Positions 23,778-34,600 of a DNA stretch of 64,000 nucleotides are shown in pieces; the first letter of the stretch is position 1; each line of letters begins with the position of its first letter. Both the position numbers and the translations under genes were made by a program. Where the stretch lies: assembly GCA_023078555.1 (NCBI GenBank), contig CM041204.1:3936430-4000429 (forward strand). The letters run 5' to 3'. Below the pieces are notes generated by a model. That model made no database searches. It was not told the DNA's origin and was given only the letters and a program-made list of their open reading frames with translations. The DNA comes from Ulva prolifera (Eukaryota; Chlorophyta; Ulvophyceae; Ulvales; Ulvaceae).

Positions 23778-25642
23778 AGGGGGTCATGCACTCCCGCTAA
23801 AGGGTGGGGCCAGTAAGGGCGCGCAAATTCGACAGCGAATTTGCCAAATTGGGGAAGCATTTGAATATTGTCTATGTTGTTTGGGCACTCTGGGAGGTCG
23901 ATCCCAGAGCCTCCCCAACGCGATGACCCATTTCAGCGAGAACGGGCGATTCTCCCCAATCGCGCTTATTTGTTCCCCAATCGCGCGGCATCGTGTCCAG
24001 TGCACGGAGAGCATCAAAAATGACATACAGCACACGATTTTGTGCTTCTGTTGGTGCTCGGTGCATTTTCGTTGTGTGTGTGGGTGACCTCACCATGTGT
24101 AACGACGTTGGGCTGCCGTGAACCTGTCTGACCATCGCCGGCTAGCGGTTATCTGGCCGTCAATTGTTAAATTATAGTGTACTGAATGTATGTGCGTATG
24201 GCATACGAAGATTACCAACGTGATCCCGTGAGATGCCAAGCCCCTGCGCGCGCATGCACCAGCAATGGTAATGCCAGATTAATCTGCGATAGGACCATGC
24301 GGTAACATATTGCAGTTTTGCCAGACAGTAGCGCCTGCTGGCAAACTGGGTTGATGAATTGCGCATCGGTGAGAGCAGAATGCGGTGATCATTCGCAACG
24401 CGACACAACTGCGACACATAAAATCATTCCACGGATACGCCGGAGACTTATCAGCTGAAATATGCTTCATTCATGTAGCCTCCTTGCGAAAGACTGGACA
24501 CACATGGTGCATGTACTGAAAATGCACATGTTGCAAGAGACTCGCCAAGCCTACTCACCACCTCCCAATATACAGCGATGAGACTACACAGGGCAGTCCA
24601 GGAATTCAGTGGAGTAAGCATTGATTCATGAGCTGCACGATCTGCGAACTATTTCCAGCTCTGTAGCTGCATGGAGGCTTTCACATTGCAACCACAGTCT
24701 TTTCTTTTCAATCGATGTCCACATGACACCGAGGAGACAGCTGGTTGGACAATCTGCTAACCCGCTTCAGTCAGCCACGAATCCACACCAGCGCACATCC
24801 ACACTGGGCTACAGTGCATTGCAGCTGCCTTATCAAAGAGGCATCAGCTCAACGGATGTGACACCTTCTATTACAAGCACCCAACACGTGCATATGGCGC
24901 GGATGACTCTTCCTTTTATATCAGACAATGTCGATTGGCAGCATTGTATCTTAATGCAGCCGGATATGGTAGATGGTTGCCATCGAGGCTGCTCATTGGC
25001 AGTGATAGTGATGCTACATTGCGATCATACGGTCCGCAGAATTGTGACTCATAGCTCTAAATATAAGTGAATGAAATTGATTGAAGAGCTCTGACCTGGA
25101 TGAGCAGAGTGCTGCGATGGTGAATGACAACAAATCATGCACAGCTGTCTGTCAGCTGATACGTGCTCCAACGGGAGAGAATGTATGCTGAACTGAGGTA
25201 CATATTTCATGCCTTAAATAGGTATCACACAGGTATGTACACATTGAGTTCCGGGACGTAGTGGCATGATGGTCAGACTTCAGACTAAAACGTCACCACA
25301 AGAGCACCTGGCGGGGCCATAGAAACAGGCGCGACCCCCCAGGGGCTCCTAAATGCAATTATAGCCTACACAGATATGGATTGGTAAGGATTGGGAAAGC
25401 GGCTGTGCGACTGGGAAGGATCGGGGAGGATTGGGGAGCCGCGTTCCCCAAATGGCGATTCTCCCCAACCCAAGAAACCTGATCGGCGAATACGGGCCGA
25501 ATTCCCCAATCGAACGAGTGAGACCTCCCAGATTGTGCATTGGACGCAAACAATAGTCAAAAGTTGCCCAATCAGTCAAAATCGCCGTCGATTTTGCGCG
25601 CCCTTACTGGCCCCACCCTTTAGCGGGAGTGCATGACCCCCT
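23778..25642. mobile_element. Non-autonomous DNA transposon, 50-bp terminal inverted repeats
   Basis: The 50 bp at 23778-23827 and 25593-25642 are perfect reverse complements (outer end AGGGGGTCATGCACTCCCGC). Weaker complementarity continues inward for about 15 bp. The element is 1,865 bp and flanked by CGGCATG on both sides. Subterminal repeats of a TTCCCCAATCG / GATTCTCCCCAA type occur in both orientations near each end, a layout common in hAT-like elements. The 7-bp duplication is one short of the usual hAT 8 bp. No transposase frame was found inside; the longest internal frame (24621-25070) has no recognisable motif. The perfect inverted repeats suggest a recent insertion. Confidence 0.88.
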
Positions 25643-25649
25643 CGGCATG
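25643..25649 (+). repeat. Right target-site duplication, CGGCATG
   Basis: Second copy of the 7-bp word flanking the transposon, matching 23771-23777. Confidence 0.8.
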
Positions 25650-25722
25650 CCAACAAGCATCAGAGGGCATTGAACCTAGAGATGGGCAACCCAGCGCTGC
25701 ATCGGCTGAGACATGTGTTCCG

Positions 25723-27719
25723 GTAATCCGACCTGTAGTCAAGGTGTACGGAACAACAGTCGTCAGCAAACAGGAATGTTGTACTTTGGCTGAAGTGCAA
25801 CTTCATAGAACATCACCACAGCTCATCAAGAATAGCAAGAACATGCCAGCATTCCTGAAGGCAGCGATTGCGAGATGCGATGGCCATTGCTGCAAAGAAA
25901 CGCCGCACAAAACTGAGCTGAAACGCATGTACTTGTGTTGGCTGCCATGTGTTGGTGGGAGTTGCTGTGAAACAGCTAGATGCTGCACAGCCACGACAAA
26001 CGATGTCCACGACTGCAATTGATATCGAGCCATAGCGAGAGCTGTCCATGCGAATCAAGGATGCCATATCAAACTTCTTGATCGTCAATTTACGCGACAG
26101 GTCATTTGTTTCCGCATCAGTACGCAGCTGCGACAGTATAACAGAAGCATAAATGGATGAAGAGCATTGATTCTGGGTTACGAAGCATACCGGTCAAGCT
26201 GTGCTCAGTCAGAAGGCGACTATTTCTACGAGGCCATTGCACAAGCACACTCGACAGCTTGTGGTAAAGTGGGGTGGGCCCATTTCCCGGGAAATCACTC
26301 AGCAAGATGCTGCAGAAAGCTGTCATCGTCCGTGATATTCATTAACCTCTCTACACTGGTTCGTACTCTTGAACTCAAGCGAGAGGCTGCTGCACGCGCG
26401 TTGGCGAAGCACGGAGCCCGACATCATAAATTACGGAGCCCGACACATTCCGCCACGAGCAACATGCACGATCGATGTCTTGCTAACTGTGCACAGCATA
26501 CGGTGCGCAGCGAAATCTCACAAAGTTTCACATCATGAAAGTTCACATATTTTGCCAATCAGACGTCTGGGCGCGGTGTTTCATACCTGCACGCTGCCAT
26601 TGAGAACGTGACGTGGCATAAAACAAACACATGTACAAGCCACATCGCTTGCGCTACACATGCGCGCCAGCTCTCTACGCCGTTGACATCGCCGAACGAC
26701 TTTTCAGGTCAACGTCATCTGCAGAGCGGTAACGGCTGCGCAGCGCGCGTCGCTGAAGAGAGGGGACTTGCAGAGGCACTGCATGAAGAGCGCCGCGAAG
26801 AATTCGATATGTGTACAGAGTTCGATATGTGAATTGTGTGCCACTTGCAGATTCTCGATAGTATCAGATGCAACAGGTGCAGAAGCCTGATGCGCAAGTG
26901 GCTTAGGCCTGAGGAAATGTCGCATGGCTGGCGCACACAATGCGCGAAGATAGAGCTGCGACACGGAGACAAAATGTTCTTACTCGAGGGAAAGAGAGAA
27001 CTATGAGCATTTACGATGGGATTTATCTGCCCACGCGCCTGTCCGCACTTGCAATCGATATCCGAGACATCTCGTGATGTGCAGCTGGCTGCACAGGCGG
27101 GCACACCGATATAAGTTCACGATCTGGTGCACGCCTATGAGACGAAGCGAAATTCATTTCACATCCACATGCGTCTGATAGTTCATTACAAGATTAGTTT
27201 GCTGACTGCAGTATCGGCACTACGGCGCGGCACTGTGCACCTGTCAACGGCAGGACCAACAAACGCCGCAATTTAGCACAGCCAGGCTGACCTGGCCGTA
27301 CCTCCAAGAGATAAACCTGACCTGCGAGCGAGAATTGGCTAGGGGTGCGTACACGCACGTAGTTGTTGAACAGGCATTCCAGATCTAGAGCTCTGATTGC
27401 AATTGCTTTCGCAAGTGCCCAGCGGAGCACAACGGGCGAGAGCCACCACCACTCGGCAGCTGAAAGCTCACAGTGACACTCGTCACATTACATTCATTTG
27501 TTTCGAGGGATATCTCCTGTTGCGTCCACGGACATCGGCCGATACAGGTTGTGTCCCCCAAGCCACATTGCCATGACCCTTGGTGTGCGCATGCGTTGCC
27601 ACGTCCGAAAACGATTTGTGCAATTATGTATGATGGATACCGGTGTATGCATCGAGACCAGATGTCGGTGTATGCATCGTGACCTTACAGTGTATGACGC
27701 AGACCTTGTGCTGCTATCA
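25723..27719. other. Gap: possible diverged plus-strand exons, otherwise unassigned
   Basis: At about 26040-26100 a frame with S-M-R-I-K-D-A ends CGCGACAG before GTCATT. At 26198-26250 another reads AQSEGDYFYEAI. Both resemble the hypothetical gene at 18.0-18.9 kb. A minus-strand frame at 27194-27430 is open but unrecognised. No gene model can be built, and nothing else stands out. Confidence 0.25.
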
Positions 27720-27739
27720 GAACATTTATATAAATGTTC
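27720..27739. repeat. 20-bp perfect palindrome
   Basis: The 20 bases GAACATTTATATAAATGTTC are their own reverse complement. They lie 10 bp before the left 14-bp direct repeat that bounds the hammerhead unit. Confidence 0.85.
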
Positions 27740-27749
27740 AATTTCTGAT

Positions 27750-28017
27750 CAATGAGGGGGTTGTCAGTCTCGCGATCACTGAATATTAGTGAACTTGCGA
27801 GCTAGTTCGGTGTTGGTTGCTTGGCTCACGTAGGCGTCTGATGAGGCCCTTTGTCAAGGCCGAAACATGTTATGCCGGTCCGTGATGTTCATGTAATATA
27901 GCATCAACCAGTACTAGTGAACTTTCTACCTCAGATGAGATTCGGTTTCGGTGTTTGTTTTCTCCCGTTCACTCTTTTGTAACACTTTCTACCTCAGATA
28001 GTACAATGAGGGGGTTG
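27750..28017 (+). repeat. Short unit bounded by 14-bp direct repeats and carrying a hammerhead motif
   Basis: The word CAATGAGGGGGTTG occurs at 27750-27763 and again at 28004-28017, 254 bp apart. The hammerhead motif lies between. The motif TTCTACCTCAGAT also repeats inside the unit (about 27925 and 27988). The arrangement fits either a ~240-bp insertion with a 14-bp target duplication or one period of a former tandem array. There is no coding sequence. Confidence 0.6.
27826..27885 (+). ncRNA. Type I hammerhead ribozyme motif
   Basis: All core elements occur in order: CUGAUGA (27838-27844), a stem II hairpin from GGCCCUUUGUCAAGGCC (27845-27861), GAAA (27862-27865), then a very short stem III (AC, loop AU, GU) ending in the cleavage triplet GUU at 27869-27871. 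Stem I is formed by GGCGU (27833-27837) with AUGCC (27872-27876). Beyond a small internal loop it continues with UCACG (27826-27830) and CGUGA (27881-27885). Hammerheads with minimal stem III are known from Penelope-like elements and retrozymes, where they probably act as dimers. Self-cleavage here is inferred from structure only. Confidence 0.75.
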
Positions 28018-28639
28018 CGCAGTAATGCATGAGACTACCCGAGTGCAGCCCGCCCTGGCCATGCATACCTCGAGACAACCATGTTACTTGCTCAGGTTCA
28101 ATGCTGCGAGATTGATCTACACACGTAAATTGAGATGCAGCTCTCAAAATGCAAGCTTTAGATGTCGTTTCCTGATCCGGATTTTCGCCGGTTGCATGCA
28201 CCAGCGATCTCCATGATCGACATTTCCGCAGTGCTGCTTCTTTGTGCTTTCCAGCTTGACATGCCTCAGAGATATCCCACACTCTGAGTGTTTTGATCTA
28301 TTGCAATTGCGATTGACGGACGAGCGACAAAGATCTCCATGTATGCATCGTTGTCCAGCTCATGACAAATCTGTGATGGAAGCATCATGATGCTGCAGCT
28401 AGCTACACCGTGTCGGTCAGCTGCAGCCATCATGCCAGGCACGCCACCGATTCCGGTGCTGGGTAAAGAGCAAACACCCTCACGATCACAGCGTTTACCT
28501 GTAACTCATTCGGCACTTACAACATGCTCCGCTGCATGTATACTATATTATAAGCTGCCCTCATGATCAGGCGATCCCCTGCGTTTGCAGGTGAGGCACA
28601 TCTGCTGCTCAAATCTCCTGGACCACCACATCGACAACG

Positions 28640-31600
28640 ATGGCGCCATACCGATGGGACACATCAGGGACTCAGCGGCGCCTCGCTGCAGCAATCAGGC
28701 TGGCAGCCCTCATGCTGGTGGTGCTCGTGGGCTTTGCAGTAGGGCAGAGCGGCTGCGCAGGCACGCTCGCCGGCGGCAATGCGATCGCCTTTTCCCTCGA
28801 CTCCTCGAGCTCCATTTCAGCGGCCGACTATCGCGAGGCGCTGTCGCAGGTGACCCTCGCATCTGCCGCATGGCCCTCTTGAGCTGCCTTTGTGCTGCAG
28901 CCCAATTTCAAGCCCGGCGCGGGCACATGTTCCTCATTAATTGATCAATTCGGTCCTGGGGATTTGCATCTGCTGTACACACGTACCGCGAGGTACGCGA
29001 GCTTGGCTGCACCGACGTCATGCTACCTCTCAACCTGGTACCACAGCGACTGGGTGGCCTGAAAGATTCATCTGCCACCTGCTCAGCAGCCGACTCTTGC
29101 TCTTGCAACGCACATGTTCGTCTTGCATGGTCCTGGAATTCCAATTAAAGCTGGATGTACAACATACGCTTGGTATCGATCCGAGCGGACCACCGACGTA
29201 AGAAGCATTTGCTGACGCATGCTGTGCTGGATCAGAAGCGCAGGCATGCACCAGGCCTGGCAGGCCAGGTCAGACTTGTGTACATGCATGATCGCGACTG
29301 TTCGTGTGTGGTGTGTCCACCCCTGTGTGAGTGATTTTTCCACGCCAGCGTGTACACGCGTTGAATCTGCCCTCCCCTGCGCGTGCATGTGTGTGGTCTG
29401 TCCGCGGCTGCCAGCCCTGCGCCGCTTGCCTGGGTCGGTCATGTGGTCTGTCCGCGGCCTAGGTGCTGAGGCCGATGCCTTGGTCGGTGAGGCATGGTCG
29501 GTGATTTAGATCTTGGTGTCCGTCACTCACGCCGCCTCCGTGCGCATGCAGATTGCAACATTCATCAACCAGACTTCCGGCGTCAACACCGCAGAGGGAG
29601 TCAACAGCAACGCCTACTACCTCAACGTATTCACCTCCGCCCTCGTGCGCAGCACTGGGAGCTTCACAACAAACTCTGGGGGCCAAGCCGCCGCGGCCGT
29701 GGCCGCACTCCCCAGGTTCAGTGGAGGCACGGTCATCGCGGCAGGGATCGAAGACCTGACGGCCCAGTTCCAGGCCCTTGGCGGAACTGCAAACAAGCTC
29801 GCCATTGTGCTCACAGATGGCAACGGCGGCGCTGTGCTTGATGCGGCGGACGCGCTCCGCGCAGAGGGCGTCACCGTCGTGGCCGTGGGCCTCGGCGGCG
29901 GCCCGAGTGTGAGGACCCTGGAGGACATCGCGAGCACCGGCAGCGACGGCTCGGAACTCGTGTTTGCCAACTCAGAGTTCAGCGAGATTGCGGCGCTGGC
30001 GGTGCGCGCGCTCGAGGCGATCGGTGCGCAGTGCCTACCTTCGAAAGCGTGCTACTTATGGAATGCATGGTCGGTGCAAGGCTTTTGTGCCACTGAGAAA
30101 CGGGCGTGTATCTACACTGGGCAGTGGAGTTCATGCATTGAACGCATCAAAATCTCAAAGCCCCCACCGGCCCGGGAGGGCTGCTCAAGTGTCTGCTTTC
30201 TACCTGCCGTGTGACACCCACTCAAAGATCTGTGAGGTCCGGTCAGCGCTGGTGCTGGCGCGTCAGCTGACGCCGGATGACTAGACCGCCCTCTGCTCCC
30301 AAAACTGCAGCTGTAGTGCTGGAGCTTGTCTCAGGGGCGTATCGGTGGGCGCGTGTGCAGACTCAGACGGGGACGGCGTGAACGACTGCGAGGACGGCTG
30401 CCCGGATGACCCCGCCAAGTCGGAGGCTGGCGTTTGCGGCTGCAACGCGCCGGAGGTGCCCCGCTGCGGCCAGCCGCCGCCAGAGGACGTGGCCTACGCC
30501 GGCGGCAGCGCCATCGGCCTCGCGCTCGACTGCTCCGGGGCGTTGAGTGAGGCCGAGTTTGCGATCACCATCCGCCAGGTGCCCCCCTCTGACTCAGCAT
30601 GCGCTGCCAACATTGAGACCGGCGCCGTGGCATCGGCCGGCACTGCCAGTGGGAGATGCGGCATTCGCGATAGATGCACGCCTGGCTTGCCAGATCTCAT
30701 AGTTTCTGCTATCTGCAAGACCGGACGCCTGTGGCAGGTGGTACCAATGGCGTTGCTGTGATTCCGCTTTCATCATCATCATCAACAGCATCTTGTTGGC
30801 ACTGCTTGTGAGCTTCAAGTTTTTTGGTGCGTGAGGTCCGATATGTGCATGCGTGGCAACGTGCAGGCAGTCGCCTTCATCGACGCCTCCTCCGGAGCCA
30901 CCTCCGCAGCAGGCACCAACACCAACCTCTACTACGTCAATTGCTTCTCCTCGTCCGTCTCCACTTCGACCGGCACCTTCCTCACCAACGCCAACCGCCG
31001 CGTGTCCACCGCCGTCGAGCAGCTCGCGTACGCAGCAGGCTTGACCAACATCGCCGCCGGCCTCGACGATCTCGCACTGCAGTTCCGCTCCGTCTCAGTG
31101 ACGGTATCGGCGATCGCGTGTGTCGTGACGGCGGGGTCCTCCCCCCGCGCGAGCGTCGTCGCGGCGGGCGCGCGGCTCGCGAGCAGCGTGGCTGGGGGGG
31201 TGTCAATCTCGGCGGTTGCAGTGGGCGACGGCGCAGCGGTGCAGACGCTGACGGCAATTGCGAGCTCGTCGGTGACCGGCGTGCCGCTCGTGTTCCAGCC
31301 GACAGTGTTCACGCGGATCTCGCTCCTGCTGACGGCGACATTCATCAGTGTTGGTGCGCTGCCGCGGATTACAACACAGCAATCTGAGCCCGTTGAGATT
31401 GAGATTGCTGTGTTTGCATCCAGGACCTTAAGGTTAGATGCCAGGCATTGTAGGGTGCGTCAGTGCTCTGTCATGCAGTAGCGCGCGCTCCACGACCGGT
31501 ACACCGACCGCAGATTGGTGTGTGTCAAGAATTGCATGACATGAGCATGAGGACGGCTGTGCACTCACTCAGCACATAATGACCTGTGCCTGAACGTGAC

Positions 31601-34600
31601 TTGCCAGAAGTCAGCGCTGACGATCGCGAGTGCCCATTCTTGCGTGTGTGGCGAGTTCAGGCAGCAGTTCCGGGTGTACTGCCAGCACCCTGATATCCAC
31701 TCGCCACATGCATGCAGACAGCGACGGCGACGGCGTGCCTGATGCGGAGGACGGCTGTCCCGCCGACGCCGCCAAGACCGCCCCGGGGCGGTGCGGCTGC
31801 GGCGCGCTCGAGCAGCCCGGCTGCGCCGAGCCCCGCGACTGCAGCGGCGGCAACGCGATTGCTCTCACCATCGACGGCTCTGGTTCCATCGGGAGAGTCA
31901 ACTTCAACGAAGCACGTCGACAGGTGTGCCGGCGCACACATATGCATGCTGGCAGGCTCACACCGGTGGCCACCTACAGTGAGCTTTATAAAACAGTGAT
32001 CTGGAGAAGACAATCACCAAAACCGAATCTCATCCAAATCAACAGCAACACATACAGTGAGATGTTGTTGACTACATCTACAGTACTACCAGTAGCTCCA
32101 CCGTCCTCTGCACTGACGAACGCCCACCCACTGACTGCGTGAGCCTTTCTGAGAGCGTTGCCGCTGCTGTGTCTGCCAGATCTGCTCACTCTCTTGTAGC
32201 ACAACTGCATGAGCTCTGGGGTGCAGATGGTTGCCTTCATCGACGCAACCTCGGGCGTCAACACCGCCTCGGGGGTCAACGACAACCTCTATTACGCAAG
32301 CACCTTCACCTTCGGTGTCGATGCCTCCACTGGCGACTTCATGACGAACGACGACCGTCGCGTGTCTCGAGCCCTCGAGGCGCTCCAGTACCCGGGCCGC
32401 TCGGCGAATGTCATCCAGGTCGCACTGGACGACATACGCGGCAAATTCACCAACCTCACCACGCCTGCTGCCGGCCTTGCGGTCGCGATTACCGACGGCC
32501 AGCTGTCCGGGCAGTTGAACCGGGCACGTGGGACGTCGCCGGAGCTTGCGGAGGATGCGGCGGATCGCTTGCGGGACGCCGGGGTGACGGTGGCGACGGT
32601 GGGCATCTCGTCGGTGGACCGGCCGACGCTGGAGCTGATCTCGAGTGCGGGCGCAGACGGCGAGGAGCTCGTGTTTGAGGCTGCAGAATTCACCGACATC
32701 GGTGGCCTGCTCTCTGATGCCCTGTCCAGCATCGGTGCGCAAACTTCTAGTGACTTGGGTAGGATATGCAGGGTGCGATATGCAGTGGATTACCCGATTC
32801 TTGCGCATAAACTGAATTGACGTAGACCTGGGGATCTAGTTTGTTATATCCAGAGGTCGACATTGACAAGCCTGATCGAACGGGACCACCTGCCAAGGGT
32901 CTTCTTTTTTTTTTCCTGCCAAAGGGTATACTACTTAGAACTACGTAGTTCATGTGGAGATCTCAGAGTCGAATCTCCTCACATCACCCTGCTCGGCCCT
33001 CCTCCTGTGTGACACCAGATATGCAGCTGCAGGCACATGTTCACAGGGCCGGCATGCCGCACACAGCAGCAGTTTGTCATGCATGACTGCCACCTGAACC
33101 GTGCACACTACGGTGCTGCCGCTGTGCGTCAGCAACCCGTGTTCAGCTGCCGACGCTCCTACGCCCACAGCGAGATCCGAACACATACACTGTTCCTGCT
33201 GGTCAACCATTCCGCGGCGAATTCACCTCAGGGAATTGCCAATCCCTACCCCCTCGCAAGGGCTCAGTTCCACAAAGCAGCACCCAGCAGAGGTAGCCGT
33301 GGTCAAGTGGACACGGTAGGATGTGGCTGCGGTGCAGATACTGATGGGGACGGAGTGGATGACTGCCGAGACGGCTGCCCGGACAACGCCGCGAAGACCA
33401 CCCCCGGGCGCTGCGGCTGCCTGCTGCCAGAGACCCCCACCTGCGGCAGCCCTGTGCCGGTATGTACCGGCGGCAGCGCCATCGGCATCTCGCTGGACAG
33501 CTCTGGCTCAGTAGACATGGACGACTTCCTCGCTGCCCGCCGCCAGGTGCGCCCCTTGCACATGGACTTCGTGTCACCTTGCAAATGGCTTCACATACAT
33601 ACATGGCTGCTGTGCTCCGTGCGGGGCTTTCTATGTTGGGCTGGCATCACCGGCAGGGCTGTGGTACGCACCCGTGCCCGGCGTAGTGCCATGACTGAGT
33701 GAGTGGATTTGCGAGTGGATTCTGAGAACCCTCTCGATGCCCGGCCTCTGTCCTTTGTAACTACACACATGGCAGGTGAGTATGAAAGAGTGAATCGGTT
33801 TGCGAATGACGTCCGAGACATGGTAGCACACCCGGCCTCTGTCCTTTGTAAGTACATACAGTGGCGGTCTGAATGTTCGTGCCGGTTGGTGGGGACTCTG
33901 TGGGTCTTGTGTGCGCTGGTTGCGACTGTGGCGTGGGTGCGTTGGGCCGGGCTGGTGATTGTGTTCGTGCGCTGCTCGCTGGTTTTGCGGTGCTCCCCGA
34001 CTCGCCGGCTTTGTCCTTGTAACACACCCACACGTACAGGCATGCACTGTGACTGACACACGTACAGGCATGCTCTGTGACTGACACACGTACAGGCATG
34101 CACTGTGCCTGAGCGGCCGCCGTCAGCACGGCTGCAGCTATATGCAGCCCTGCTGTGATGTATCTGACCCTCTCGTGCGCCCCCTCTTCAGATCCAGCAC
34201 AGGCGGGGCCTTGCCCGACGTGCGCGCAACGCACTGCACTTTCGTACCCACCAGTTGCACACATCCAACTCCTCGTACATAAGGCAACGGATGTGATCAG
34301 CGAGAAAGTCTAGATGCTAGCCAGGCAGTGCACGCTGTGAGTTCGCACCGTGAGATCACGACAATGGCGGCGGCTGTGAAGTGATGTCAAATCGGCTGCA
34401 CTGAGCTTATCCTTGACGGGCCTTAGCAGTTCCGGAGTAATAGGACTGCATGCATATGGCCACAGTCATGGCGTGGTGTGTGTGCAGTTGGTGGACTTTG
34501 TCGATGCCACGTCCGCAGTCAACTCGAGCCGTGGTGCCAACAACAATCTCTATTATGCCAACATTTTCACCACGAGCGTGCGGGACACTACCGGTGCCTT

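Larger units (their letters stand above)
23633..25722 (+). pseudogene. Exon-like open frame split by a DNA transposon
   Basis: Reading on the plus strand from 23633, an open frame with heptad-like Leu/Gln/His content (LELQHFEALLLQLQ) reaches codon CGG-CAT-G at 23777. The transposon begins at the next base. After the right-hand target duplication the same frame resumes at 25650 and stays open to 25722, just before GTAATC, a plausible 5' splice donor. Counting the 7-bp duplication once, the joined frame is 73 codons. No family was recognised. It may correspond to the divergent gene beside TMEM151 copy A, since both carry a similar Pro-Ala-x-His...Arg-His segment. Confidence 0.4.

Noticed and set aside
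24621-25070. Possible transposase frame inside the transposon
   Set aside because: It is 149 codons with no DDE-type or zinc-finger motif, and it could be chance.
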